Assembly: GCF_016894385.1 (NCBI RefSeq)
Contig: NZ_CP069811.1
Location: forward strand, 1,836,501-1,900,500
From: Cupriavidus oxalaticus
GTDB taxonomy: Bacteria; Pseudomonadota; Gammaproteobacteria; Burkholderiales; Burkholderiaceae
Direction: 5' to 3'
DNA: 64,000 nucleotides
The translations under genes and the position numbers were made by a program. This document shows positions 44,877 through 55,131 of this stretch, in pieces (within the stretch, counting starts at the first letter, position 1; every line of letters begins with the position of its first letter). The notes below the pieces were generated by a model, which was not told the DNA's origin, searched no databases, and saw nothing but the letters and a program-made list of their open reading frames with translations.

Positions 44877-46301
44877 ATGACGCCTCCCTCGCTCGCCACG
44901 CTCGCCCACGGCCAACCCGCGCCGTTCTCGGCCGGCGCCTTTGCCCGGCAAGCGCCGATCCGCCTCGACGACAACGCGTACCTGCAACGCCAGTGCGCCC
45001 GCGAATCCAACGCCCGCTCCTATCCGCGCCGCATCCCGCTGGCGCTGGAACAGGGCTACGGCGTGTACCTGCGCGACACCAGCGGCCAGCTCTTCATCGA
45101 CTGCCTGGCCGGCGCCGGCACGCTCGCGCTCGGCCACAACCATCCGGCGGTGGTGCGCGCGCTGCGCGACACGCTCGACAGCGGCCTGCCGCTGCATACG
45201 CTGGACCTGGCCACGCCGGTCAAGGACCGCTTTATCGACGACCTGTTCGGGCTGCTGCCGGCGGAGTTCGCCGCGCGCGCGCGCATCCAGTTCTGCGGCC
45301 CGACCGGTGCCGACGGCATCGAGGCTGCGCTCAAGCTGGCCAAGACCGCCACCGGCCGGCACACCGTGCTGAGCTTTGCCGGCGGCTACCACGGCATGAC
45401 GCATGGCACGCTGGCGCTGATGGGCAACCTGGGGCCCAAGGCGCCGCTGGGCGCGCTCGGCGCCAGCGTGCAGTTCCTGCCGTACCCGTATGACTACCGC
45501 TGCCCGTTCGGCCTGCGCGGCGAAGCCGGCATCGATGCCGGGCTGCGCTATATCGGGCAGATGCTGTCCGATCCCGAGTCCGGCGTGTTGCCGCCGGCAG
45601 CGGTGGTGGTGGAAGCGGTGCAAGGCGAAGGCGGCGTGATTCCCGCGCCGGCACGCTGGCTGCGCGAACTGCGCCGCATCACGCGCGAACACGGCATCGC
45701 GCTGGTGCTGGACGAAGTGCAGACTGGCCTTGGCCGCACCGGGCGCACCTTCGCGTTCGAGCATGCCGGCATCGTGCCCGACGTGCTGGTGCTGTCAAAG
45801 GCGATCGGTGGCGGGCTGCCGATGTCGGTGGTGATCTACGACGGCGCGCTCGACGCCTGGCAGCCGGGCGCGCATGCCGGCACCTTCCGCGGCAACCAGC
45901 TGGCGATGGCGGCGGGCTCGGCCACGATCCGCACCATCGCTGCGCAGGGGCTGGTGGCGCATGCCGAGAGCATGGGCCAGCGGCTGGCGGCGCAGTTGCG
46001 CCAGCTGCAGTCGGACTTTGCCGCAATTGGCGAGGTGCGTGGGCGCGGGCTGATGCTTGGGGTGGAACTGGTGGATGAACGTGCCGAGCCTGACGTGGTC
46101 GGCGCCTGCCCCGCCGATGGCGACTTCGCGCGTGCCGTGCAGCGCGAATGCCTGCAGCGCGGGCTGATCGTCGAGCTTGGCGGGCGCCATGGGGCGACGG
46201 TGCGGTTCCTGCCGCCGCTGGTGATTGGCGAGGCTGAGGTGGATCTGGTGGGGGAGTTGTTTGGCGAGGCGCTTGGGGCGGCGACGCGGGCGTTGCGGTA
46301 A
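44877..46301 (+). CDS. Diaminobutyrate--2-oxoglutarate aminotransferase
   Basis: This is a 474-residue class III PLP aminotransferase. The PLP Lys is in VLSKAIGGGLP, the cofactor Asp in VLDEVQTGLGRTG, and FCGPTGADGIEAALKLAK is typical of the DABA aminotransferase group (EctB/Dat) rather than ornithine or acetylornithine aminotransferases. It makes L-2,4-diaminobutyrate from aspartate semialdehyde and Glu. This supplies the residue predicted for A2 of the large NRPS. It is the last gene of the mbtH operon, 64 bp after the PPTase, and is followed by palindromic repeats. Confidence 0.9.
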   Translation: MTPPSLATLAHGQPAPFSAGAFARQAPIRLDDNAYLQRQCARESNARSYPRRIPLALEQGYGVYLRDTSGQLFIDCLAGAGTLALGHNHPAVVRALRDTLDSGLPLHTLDLATPVKDRFIDDLFGLLPAEFAARARIQFCGPTGADGIEAALKLAKTATGRHTVLSFAGGYHGMTHGTLALMGNLGPKAPLGALGASVQFLPYPYDYRCPFGLRGEAGIDAGLRYIGQMLSDPESGVLPPAAVVVEAVQGEGGVIPAPARWLRELRRITREHGIALVLDEVQTGLGRTGRTFAFEHAGIVPDVLVLSKAIGGGLPMSVVIYDGALDAWQPGAHAGTFRGNQLAMAAGSATIRTIAAQGLVAHAESMGQRLAAQLRQLQSDFAAIGEVRGRGLMLGVELVDERAEPDVVGACPADGDFARAVQRECLQRGLIVELGGRHGATVRFLPPLVIGEAEVDLVGELFGEALGAATRALR

Positions 46302-46323
46302 GCGTGCTTGGCACGCGCCGGCC

Positions 46324-46362
46324 CTCACCCCCGGCCCCTCTCCCGCTCGCGGGAGAGGGGAG
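46324..46362. repeat. Palindromic dispersed repeat, copy 1
   Basis: A CTCACCCCCGG head precedes a near-perfect hairpin CCCCTCTCCCGC/GCGGGAGAGGGG. The same unit occurs at 46506-46547 (direct) and 46421-46462 (inverted), and a related hairpin at 52231-52281. This REP-like element probably serves as a bidirectional terminator between convergent genes. Confidence 0.85.
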
Positions 46363-46420
46363 CAACCCGGCAGTGGTTCGATGATGCCGCATGGACTGGC
46401 TGCAAACACTGGTGAACGCT

Positions 46421-46462
46421 CCCCTCTCCCGCGAAGTGGGAGAGGGGTGGGGGTGAGGGCCG
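46421..46462. repeat. Palindromic dispersed repeat, copy 2 (inverted)
   Basis: The arms CCCCTCTCCC and GGGAGAGGGG enclose GCGAAGT, with the GGGGGTGAGGGCC tail on the right, so it is inverted relative to copies 1 and 3. Confidence 0.85.
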
Positions 46463-46505
46463 GAGTGTCGACGGAGTGCAGCGAGTCGGCATAACAACGG
46501 CCTGG

Positions 46506-46547
46506 CCTCACCCCCGGCCCCTCTCCCGCGCGCGGGAGAGGGGAGCA
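46506..46547. repeat. Palindromic dispersed repeat, copy 3
   Basis: This has the same orientation as copy 1, with a fully symmetric core CCCCTCTCCCGCG/CGCGGGAGAGGGG. It lies 23 bp from the 3' end of the CoA ligase gene. Confidence 0.85.
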
Positions 46548-46569
46548 AACCAACGGCTACGGCGTAGTG

Positions 46570-48210
<1,641 letters not shown>

Positions 48211-48259
48211 GGCGGTCTCCTCGTTGTTGTGTGCGGCCCGTCATTGCGACGGGCGCGCG

Positions 48260-49411
48260 TCAGGCCGGTACCGCCTCGCGCCCCGCGCGCGTGCGCGCGA
48301 TGATGGTCTTCATGATCTGCGCGGTGCCGTCGCCGATCTGGAAGCCGAGCACGTCGCGCAGGCGCTGCTCCATCGGGCCGCGGTCATAGCCGCCGTGGCC
48401 GAACGAGAGCAGGCACTGGTGCACCACGTCATACGCCAGCTTGGGCGCCCACCACTTGCACATCGCGGCTTCGGCGGTATGCGGCAGGCCGCGGTCCTTC
48501 AGCCACAGCGTCTGCAGGCACAGCAGGCGCGCGCCCTGCACCTGGGTCTCGAAGTCGGCCAGCGGGTGCGACACCCCCTGGAACGCCGACAGCGGCTTGC
48601 CGAAGGCCTGGCGCTCGGCCACGTAGGCCCAGGTCTCGTCCAGCGCCACCTGCGCCACGGCCAGCACCTGCAGGCCGATCAGCGCGCGCGAGAAATCGAA
48701 GCCCTGCATCACCTGCACGAAGCCCTCGCCCTCCTTGCCCAGCAGGTGGCTCGCCGGCACGCGCACGTTCTCGAAGAAGATTGAGCCGCGGCCGATGGCG
48801 CGCTGGCCATGGCAGTCGAAGCGGTTGCGGGTAATGCCCGGCAGGTCCATCGGCACCAGCAGCGCCGACACGCCACGCGCGCCCGCCTCGACCGGGCCGC
48901 TGCGCGCGAACACCACCGCGGCATCGGCCTGGTCGGCGGCGGAGATCGAGGTCTTCTCGCCGTTGAGCACATAGTGGTCGCCATCGCGCTCCATGCGCAG
49001 GCGCAGGCTGGCCGCATCGGAGCCGCCGCGCGGCTCGGTCAGCGCGATCGCCAGCAGCGCTTCGCCGCGCGTCAGGCGCTGCAGCCACGGGCCGGCGATC
49101 TCCGGGCGCGCATGGTGCGCCAGGATCTGCCCGTTCAGCGAGGCCAGCAGGTTGATGTACGACAGGCTCAGGTCAGCGCGCGCCACGGCTTCGTGGATCA
49201 CGCCGGCCGCGAGCGAGCCCATGCCCTGCCCGCCATACTGCTCCGGCAGTTCGGGCGCGATAAAGCCCATCTCGCCCATCTCGCGCATCAGCGCGCGGTC
49301 GAGCACGCGGGTACGGTCGCGCTCGAGGTAGCCGGGCGCGACGCGCGCGTCGGCAAAGCGGCGGGCATGGTCGGCCAGCGCCGACAGGTCTTCGTCAAGG
49401 TAGGGATTCAT
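48260..49411 (-). CDS. aliB: Acyl-CoA dehydrogenase, probably cyclohexanecarboxyl-CoA dehydrogenase
   Basis: This is a 383-residue FAD enzyme of the acyl-CoA dehydrogenase family: the FAD-binding ALTEPRGGSDAASLR, GEKTSISAADQADAAVVFAR, and the C-terminal QIGDGTAQIMKTIIAR. Asp at QIGDGTAQ is in the position often held by the catalytic Glu region of other family members, a feature seen in alicyclic acyl-CoA dehydrogenases (AliB/BadJ-like); I could not verify the catalytic base. It lies between aliA (49 bp) and badI (12 bp), and should introduce the 1,2 double bond into cyclohexanecarboxyl-CoA. Confidence 0.75.
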   Translation of the reverse strand: MNPYLDEDLSALADHARRFADARVAPGYLERDRTRVLDRALMREMGEMGFIAPELPEQYGGQGMGSLAAGVIHEAVARADLSLSYINLLASLNGQILAHHARPEIAGPWLQRLTRGEALLAIALTEPRGGSDAASLRLRMERDGDHYVLNGEKTSISAADQADAAVVFARSGPVEAGARGVSALLVPMDLPGITRNRFDCHGQRAIGRGSIFFENVRVPASHLLGKEGEGFVQVMQGFDFSRALIGLQVLAVAQVALDETWAYVAERQAFGKPLSAFQGVSHPLADFETQVQGARLLCLQTLWLKDRGLPHTAEAAMCKWWAPKLAYDVVHQCLLSFGHGGYDRGPMEQRLRDVLGFQIGDGTAQIMKTIIARTRAGREAVPA

Positions 49412-49423
49412 GGCCGCCTCCGC

Positions 49424-50206
49424 TCACTTCGCATACTTGCGGAACTCGGGCTTGCGCTTCTCCTGGAAGGCCTTGACGCCCTCGCGCGATTCCTCGGTGT
49501 CGTAGTACAGCTTGAGCGCATACATGCCCATGCCGGCGATGCCGCTCTGGTGGGCCGTGTCCATGTTGAACGAGCGCTTGGCGATGGCGATCGCGGTCGG
49601 GCTCTTCTCCAGGATCTCGTCGCACCACTTCTGCACTTCTGCATCGAGCTGCTCGTGCGGCACCACGGCGTTGACCAGCCCCATCGCCAGGGCTTCGGCG
49701 GCGGGATAGCGGCGGCACAGGTACCAGATCTCGCGCGCCTTCTTTTCGCCAACGACGCGCGCGAGGAAGGCCGTGCCATAGCCGGGATCGACCGAACCGA
49801 CCTTCGGCCCGACCTGGCCGAACACGGCCTTGTCCGAGGCGATGGTGAAATCGCAGATCGTGCATAGCACGTTGCCGCCGCCGATGGCATAGCCCTGCAC
49901 GCGCGCGATCACCGGCTTGGGCACGTCGCGGATGGCGTTGTGCAGCTCTTCCATCGGCAGGCCGATGGTGCCGCGGCCGTCGTACTGGCCTTCGTGCGCG
50001 GACTGGTCGCCGCCGGTGCAGAAGGCCTTCTCGCCGGCGCCGGCCAGCACGATTGCGCCGATCTCGCGGTCGTAGCCGGCGCGGTTGATGGCATGGATCA
50101 GTTCGTCGCAGGTGCGGCCGCGGAAGGCGTTCATCTTTTCCGGGCGGTTGATGATGATCCAGGCCGCGCCGTTGCGCACTTCATAGCGGATGTCTTCGTA
50201 TTGCAT
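49424..50206 (-). CDS. badI: 2-ketocyclohexanecarboxyl-CoA hydrolase
   Basis: This 260-residue crotonase-family protein is closest in look to BadI and MenB: an oxyanion region AFCTGGDQSAHEGQYDGRG, CTICDFTIASDKAVFGQVGPKVGSVDPG, and the MenB/BadI-type block AREIWYLCRRYPAAEALAMGLVN. BadI opens the ring of 2-ketocyclohexanecarboxyl-CoA hydrolytically to pimelyl-CoA. The start ATG at 50206 has a GGAGA site upstream; the longer frame is a GC-driven extension. Naphthoate synthase (MenB) is less likely because no menaquinone genes are nearby. Confidence 0.86.
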   Translation of the reverse strand: MQYEDIRYEVRNGAAWIIINRPEKMNAFRGRTCDELIHAINRAGYDREIGAIVLAGAGEKAFCTGGDQSAHEGQYDGRGTIGLPMEELHNAIRDVPKPVIARVQGYAIGGGNVLCTICDFTIASDKAVFGQVGPKVGSVDPGYGTAFLARVVGEKKAREIWYLCRRYPAAEALAMGLVNAVVPHEQLDAEVQKWCDEILEKSPTAIAIAKRSFNMDTAHQSGIAGMGMYALKLYYDTEESREGVKAFQEKRKPEFRKYAK

Positions 50207-50241
50207 GGTCGTCTCCGTTGTCTGTTTGGGATGGGTTGCGC

Positions 50242-51009
50242 TCAGCCGTTCATGGTCAGGCCGCCCGACACGCTCAGCACCTGTCCGGTGATGAAGGCGG
50301 CGTCGTCGCCGGCGAAGAACAGCACCGCGCCGGGCAGGTCGTCGGGCTGGCCGATGCGGCCCAGCGGGATCGAGCGGGTGAAGGCTTCCACCAGCTTCTC
50401 GGGGTTGCCCGCGCCCTGCTTGTAGTCTTCGAACAGCGCGGTCTCGGTCGGCCCCGGGCACACCACGTTCACGGTGATGCCGTGGCGCGCATGCTCGCGC
50501 GCGATGGTCTTGGAGAACGACACCAGCCCGCCCTTGCAGGCGGCATACACCGCTTCGCCGGAAGAGCCGACGCGCGCGGCATCGGAGGCGATATTGACGA
50601 TGCGCCCGCGCTTGCGCGCCACCATGCCCGGCAGCACCGCGTGGTGCATGTGCAGGGCGCCGGTCAGGTTGATCGCGATCAGCCGCTCCCACTGCGCCGG
50701 CTCGGTCTTGACGAAGGGACGGAACACGTCCCAGCCGGCGTTGTTGACCAGCACGTCGATCGGGCCCAGCTCCTGCTCCACCGCAGCCACCGCGGCGTCG
50801 ACGCTGGCGCGATCGGTAATGTCGCAGCGCACGGACAACGCGCGCCCGCCGGCATCGCGGATCTGCGCCGCCACGCGTTCGCCTGCCTCCGGGTCCAGGT
50901 CGAGCACGCCGACCGCCGCCCCGGCGCGCGCAAAGCGCAAACAGGTTGCGCCGCCGATACCACCACCACCGCCGGTCACGATGACCGTCTTGCCTTCGAG
51001 TCCTTGCAC
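50242..51009 (-). CDS. badH: SDR, probably 2-hydroxycyclohexanecarboxyl-CoA dehydrogenase
   Basis: This is a 255-residue short-chain dehydrogenase. The NAD site is VTGGGGGIG, the fold motif is NNAG and the active site is SSGEAVYAACKGG (Y-x3-K) with the Ser upstream. The GTG start has AAAGGAG seven bases before it. As BadH, it would oxidise 2-hydroxycyclohexanecarboxyl-CoA to the 2-keto compound that BadI hydrolyses. It is the first gene of the leftward operon, opposite the MarR gene. I do not see a BadK-type hydratase gene in the window, which the pathway needs between aliB and badH. Confidence 0.8.
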   Translation of the reverse strand: MQGLEGKTVIVTGGGGGIGGATCLRFARAGAAVGVLDLDPEAGERVAAQIRDAGGRALSVRCDITDRASVDAAVAAVEQELGPIDVLVNNAGWDVFRPFVKTEPAQWERLIAINLTGALHMHHAVLPGMVARKRGRIVNIASDAARVGSSGEAVYAACKGGLVSFSKTIAREHARHGITVNVVCPGPTETALFEDYKQGAGNPEKLVEAFTRSIPLGRIGQPDDLPGAVLFFAGDDAAFITGQVLSVSGGLTMNG

Positions 51010-51073
51010 AGCCGTTCTCCTTTCAGGGTTCCGGTGCTATCGTGCCGGCGGTGCCGCCGCCACCTGCCCCGTC

Positions 51074-51100
51074 ATTTACGTAAATATATTGACGTATAAT
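51074..51100. promoter_or_regulatory. ACGT-centred inverted repeats in the badH-marR divergent promoter
   Basis: ATTTACGTAAAT (51074-51085) is a perfect 12-bp palindrome, and a second ACGT-centred half (TGACGTATAAT) follows 15 bp on. TATAAT at 51095-51100 is an ideal -10 for the rightward MarR gene. The arrangement fits a MarR-type repressor covering both divergent promoters. Confidence 0.65.
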
Positions 51101-51142
51101 AGGAGCGGTCGACGGCTGGCGCAAGGCATCAATACCGTGGAA

Positions 51143-51670
51143 ATGACTATGGTTAACCCCGAAAAGAAAGGCGAACTCCCTACCAGCGCCCGCGCGGAAC
51201 TGGCCAACCGGCTGTTCTTCCGCCTCTACCAATGCGCAAACATGTTGCATAAAACAGGATCGCGAGCGGTCGAAGCCGAAGGCCTGACAACGCAGCAGTG
51301 GGCAGTGCTGGGCGCGCTGTCGCGTCCGGAAGCCGCCGATGGCATGAGCGTCGGCGACCTGGCGCGCTACCTGATGGTGAGCCGCCAGAACCTGTCCGGG
51401 CTGGTCAGCCGGATGGAACGGGACGGTCATGTGACGCTGGCGCCGGACGGGCGCGACCGCCGCTCGCGGCTGGTGCGGATGAGCGAGCCGGGCCGCGAAG
51501 TGTGGCTGCACCAGGCGCAGCCGAAGATCCGGCAGTACTACGAGCAGGCGCTGGACGGGTTCTCGACCAACGACCTGACGCATACGCTGCATTACCTGCT
51601 GAAGCTGCTGGACAACATGCGCGCGCTGGATACGCCGGAAGGTGGCGAAAGCGGCCCGACGCAGGACTGA
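51143..51670 (+). CDS. MarR-family regulator (BadR-like)
   Basis: This is a 175-residue winged-helix regulator; the start is taken as ATG 51143, and 51149 is also possible. The DNA-binding region is SVGDLARYLMVSRQNLSGLVSRMERDGHV, followed by the wing with DGRDRRSRLVRMS. It is transcribed away from the badH operon across the ACGT palindromes. In Rhodopseudomonas the alicyclic-acid genes are repressed by the MarR protein BadR and relieved by a CoA-thioester, so the same logic is likely here. Confidence 0.85.
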   Translation: MTMVNPEKKGELPTSARAELANRLFFRLYQCANMLHKTGSRAVEAEGLTTQQWAVLGALSRPEAADGMSVGDLARYLMVSRQNLSGLVSRMERDGHVTLAPDGRDRRSRLVRMSEPGREVWLHQAQPKIRQYYEQALDGFSTNDLTHTLHYLLKLLDNMRALDTPEGGESGPTQD

Positions 51671-51909
51671 GGCGGGCCGCGGTATCAGGGCTGATACACA
51701 CCGGGCCGCCACGCGGCGGCCGGCACTGCGGCATCTCCCGCTACGCGGCGCGCCATGGCCGCTGGCGCGCGATATGCATCGGCATGGGATTGCTCAGGCG
51801 CCCCGGTGCTGCGCCGGGAGGTCCTGAACCACTGCCCCGGCTTGCTGCCATGGGTTGCGTACGCGCAGCCGGGACGGCGTTCGATCGATCCTTTACCGGA
51901 GATCCCGCC

Positions 51910-52203
51910 ATGACCCGCTATATCGTGCTAGCCAACTTTACCGACCAGGGCATCCGCGCTGTCAAGGACACCACCAAGCGCGCCGCCGCGGTGCGCGAGA
52001 TGGGCGCGCGCTTCGGGGTGCAGATGAAAGACATCTACTGGACACTGGGCAAATACGACGTCGTGCTGACCGTCGAGGCCCAGGATGACGCCAGCATGAC
52101 CGCGTTCGGCCTGGCGGTCGGGGCGCTGGGTAATGTGCGCACGCAGACGCTGCGGGCGTTCGATGCCGACGAGATGCAGGCGATCCTCGGCAAGATGGGT
52201 TGA
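51910..52203 (+). CDS. GYD-domain protein
   Basis: This is a 97-residue protein with start behind CCGGAG. It has the GYD family layout: RYIVLANFTDQGIRAVKDT, then the GKYDVVLTVEAQDD segment that gives the family its name (here GKYD), and GNVRTQTLRAF. These are small ferredoxin-like alpha/beta-barrel dimers of unknown function, often next to unrelated catabolic operons. It converges with fdwA across a palindromic repeat. A functional link to either neighbour is not shown. Confidence 0.8.
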   Translation: MTRYIVLANFTDQGIRAVKDTTKRAAAVREMGARFGVQMKDIYWTLGKYDVVLTVEAQDDASMTAFGLAVGALGNVRTQTLRAFDADEMQAILGKMG

Positions 52204-52230
52204 GATCCCTGAACGTCCCCGCCCACTTGT

Positions 52231-52281
52231 TTGCTCCCCTCTCCCGCGCGCGGGAGAGGGGCCGGGGGAGAGGGCCGGCGC
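52231..52281. repeat. Palindromic dispersed repeat, copy 4
   Basis: The same CCCCTCTCCCGCG/CGCGGGAGAGGGG hairpin as at 46506-46547, with a GGGGGAGAGGGCC tail, lies again exactly between two convergent genes. It probably acts as a two-way terminator. Confidence 0.8.
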
Positions 52282-52305
52282 GTCAATAGCCACAGCCCTC
52301 AAACC

Positions 52306-55122
52306 CTAAACAGCCTCCAATATCTGCCCGCCCCCATAGCTCGACTGCACCGGCACCTGCCCGCCCAGCGTCATCCTGATCGCGCAATACTTGAACTCGG
52401 GAATCTTGCCGAACGGGTCCAGCGCCGCGTTGGTCAGCTTGTTGATCGCCGCTTCGTAGTAGCAGAACGGCACGAACACGGCGCCGCGCGGCGTGCCGGC
52501 ATCGGCGCGCGCATACAGCGTGACTTCGCCGCGGCGCGACGACAGCGTGACCACATCCCCGGGCTTGCCGCCCAGTGCATCGAGATCCAGCGGATGCACC
52601 AGCGCCACCGGGTCCGGCTCGATCGCATCGAGCACGCCGGCGCGACGCGTCATGCTGCCGGTATGCCAGTGCTCCAGCTGGCGCCCGGTGATCAGCACCA
52701 TGGGGTAGTCCACATCAGGGCGCTCCGCAGCCGGAATGATGTCGGCGGGCACGAAGCGGCCACGGCCGGTGGCGGTCGGGAAGCCGTCCGTGAAAATCAC
52801 GGGCTCGCCCGGATCGCCCTCTTCCGTGCACGGATACGTCACCGCATGTTCGCGCTCCAGCCGTTCCCAGGTCACGCCGCCGATGCTCGGCATCGCCTTG
52901 CGCATCTCGTTGAACACGTCCACGACGCTGTCGTAGTGCCAGTCCAGGCCGAGCTGCGCCGCCATCTGCCGGATGATCCACAGGTCCTGCCGCGCCTGCC
53001 CGGGTGGATCGAGCGCCTGCCGCCCGAGCTGCACGGTGCGGTCGGTGTTGGTGAAGGTGCCGGTCTTTTCCGGGAACGCCGATGCCGGCAGCACCACGTC
53101 CGCCAGGTAAGCCGTCTCGGTCAGGAAGATGTCCTGCACCACCAGGTGATCGAGCGACGCGAGCGCCTCGCGCGCATGCTCGGCGTCGGGGTCGGACATC
53201 GCCGGGTTCTCGCCCATGATGTACATGCCGCGCACTTCGCCGCGCTCGATCGCCTGCATGACCTCCACCACGGTCAGGCCCGGCTGGCGGTCGAGCGGCA
53301 TGCCCCATAGCGCCTCGAAGCTGGCGATCGCCACCGGATCGTCGACGCGCCGGTAGTCGGGATACATCATCGGGATCAGCCCCGCGTCGGACGCGCCCTG
53401 CACGTTGTTCTGCCCGCGCAGCGGATGCAGCCCCGTGCCGGGCCGGCCGATCTGGCCGGTCATCAGCGCCAGCGCGATCAGGCAGCGCGCGTTGTCGGTG
53501 CCATGCACGTGCTGCGATATGCCCATGCCCCACAGGATCATCGATGCCTTCGAGGTGGCATAGAGCCGGGCGACTTCGCGGATGGTCCCGGCGTCGATGC
53601 CGCAGATCGGCGCCATCAGCTCGGGGCTGTACGCGGCGACATTGCGCTGCAGTTCGTCGAAGCCGATGGTGCGGCTGTCGATGAAGTCGCGGTCCACCAG
53701 GCCCTCGCTGACGATCACATGCATCATCGCGTTGAGCAGCGCCACGTCGGCATCGGGCGTGAACTGCAGGAAGCGCCAGGCGAAGCGCGCCAGGTCGGAG
53801 CGGCGCGGATCGGCCACGATCAGCCTGGTGCCGTTCTTCACGGCATTCTTGATCCAGCTGGCTGCGACAGGATGGTTCACGGTCGGGTTGGCACCGATCA
53901 CGATCACGACCTCGGCCTTGTCGACGTCCATCACCGGATTGGACACCGCGCCCGAGCCGATGCCTTCCAGCAGCGCCGCCACCGACGAGGCATGGCACAG
54001 CCGCGTGCAATGGTCGACGTTGTTGCTGCCGAAGCCGGTGCGCACCAGCTTCTGGAACAGGTAGGCCTCTTCGTTGCTGCCCTTGGCCGAGCCGAAGCCC
54101 GCCAGCGCGCGCTTGCCGTGCGTGTCGCGGATCTGCGCGAGCCTGCCGCCGGCGAGCGCCAGCGCCTCTTCCCAGCTGGCTTCGCGGAACACGTCCATCA
54201 CGTGGTCCGGGTCCATGACGAAATCGCCGCGCTTGGGCACGCCTGCGCGGCGCACCAGCGGCACGGGCAGCCGCTGCGGGTGCTGTACGTAGTCGAAGCC
54301 GTAGCGGCCCTTCACGCACAGCCGCTGGTGGTTGGCGGGACCGTCGCGGCCTTCCACGAACAGGATGCGGTTGTCCTTGACGTTGTAGGTGAGCTGGCAG
54401 CCCACGCCGCAATACGGGCACACCGATTCGACCTGCTTGTCGGGAACGGCCAGGGCCACGTCGCGCGCCGGCATCAGTGCGCCGGTCGGGCAGGCCTGCA
54501 CGCATTCGCCGCAGGCGACGCAGGTGGAGGCGCCCATCGGGTCGTCCATGTCGAACACGATGCGGGCTTCATCGCCGCGCAGGGCCAGGCCTATGACGTC
54601 ATTGACCTGCTCGTCGCGGCAGGCGCGCAGGCAGCGGGTGCACTGGATGCAGGCATCGAGGTTGACGGCGATGGCCGGGTGCGACAGGTCTGCCGCCACG
54701 CGTTCGCGCGGGGCAAAGCGCGGCTTGCCGACCTCCAGCTTCGCTGCCCACTGGTCTAGCTCGTTGTGGCGCGTGTATTCCGTTTCCGGCATGTCCGACT
54801 GCAGCAGCTCCAGCACGGTGCGCTGGGCGCGGCGGGCGCGTTCGGATTCGGTCTGCACCTGCATGCCGTCGGCGGGATAGCGGCAGCAGGACGGGGCCAG
54901 CACGCGCTCGCCCTGGATCTCGACCATGCAGGCGCGGCAGTTGCCGGCCGGTTCCAGGCCGTCCTTGTAGCACAGGTGCGGGACGTCGAAGCCTTCGCGC
55001 TGCGCCACCTTGAGCAGGCTTTCGCCGGGCTGAGCGGTGACTTCGCGGCCGTTGAGCGTGAAGGTGACGGCCGGCTCGGCGGATTCGACAAGCGCGCGTT
55101 CGGCGCGGGTCAGTGCGTTCAT
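52306..55122 (-). CDS. fdwA: Formate dehydrogenase alpha subunit (NAD-linked, soluble type)
   Basis: This is a 938-residue molybdo/tungsto-bis-PGD enzyme. It has an N-terminal [2Fe-2S] domain (CYKDGLEPAGNCRACMVE), extra [4Fe-4S] sites (CIQCTRCLRACRDEQ and CVACGECVQACP), and the catalytic-domain [4Fe-4S] motif CPYCGVGCQL. The active-site Cys and neighbouring His are in HCTRLCHASSV, standing where many formate dehydrogenases have Sec. A C-terminal cofactor-binding domain completes it. With FdwB it oxidises formate to CO2 and reduces NAD+. The fused beta subunit and lack of fdsC/D accessory genes favour the FdwAB type over FdsGBACD. Which metal (W or Mo) it uses cannot be told from sequence. Confidence 0.9.
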   Translation of the reverse strand: MNALTRAERALVESAEPAVTFTLNGREVTAQPGESLLKVAQREGFDVPHLCYKDGLEPAGNCRACMVEIQGERVLAPSCCRYPADGMQVQTESERARRAQRTVLELLQSDMPETEYTRHNELDQWAAKLEVGKPRFAPRERVAADLSHPAIAVNLDACIQCTRCLRACRDEQVNDVIGLALRGDEARIVFDMDDPMGASTCVACGECVQACPTGALMPARDVALAVPDKQVESVCPYCGVGCQLTYNVKDNRILFVEGRDGPANHQRLCVKGRYGFDYVQHPQRLPVPLVRRAGVPKRGDFVMDPDHVMDVFREASWEEALALAGGRLAQIRDTHGKRALAGFGSAKGSNEEAYLFQKLVRTGFGSNNVDHCTRLCHASSVAALLEGIGSGAVSNPVMDVDKAEVVIVIGANPTVNHPVAASWIKNAVKNGTRLIVADPRRSDLARFAWRFLQFTPDADVALLNAMMHVIVSEGLVDRDFIDSRTIGFDELQRNVAAYSPELMAPICGIDAGTIREVARLYATSKASMILWGMGISQHVHGTDNARCLIALALMTGQIGRPGTGLHPLRGQNNVQGASDAGLIPMMYPDYRRVDDPVAIASFEALWGMPLDRQPGLTVVEVMQAIERGEVRGMYIMGENPAMSDPDAEHAREALASLDHLVVQDIFLTETAYLADVVLPASAFPEKTGTFTNTDRTVQLGRQALDPPGQARQDLWIIRQMAAQLGLDWHYDSVVDVFNEMRKAMPSIGGVTWERLEREHAVTYPCTEEGDPGEPVIFTDGFPTATGRGRFVPADIIPAAERPDVDYPMVLITGRQLEHWHTGSMTRRAGVLDAIEPDPVALVHPLDLDALGGKPGDVVTLSSRRGEVTLYARADAGTPRGAVFVPFCYYEAAINKLTNAALDPFGKIPEFKYCAIRMTLGGQVPVQSSYGGGQILEAV

Positions 55123-55131
55123 GTCAGTCTC

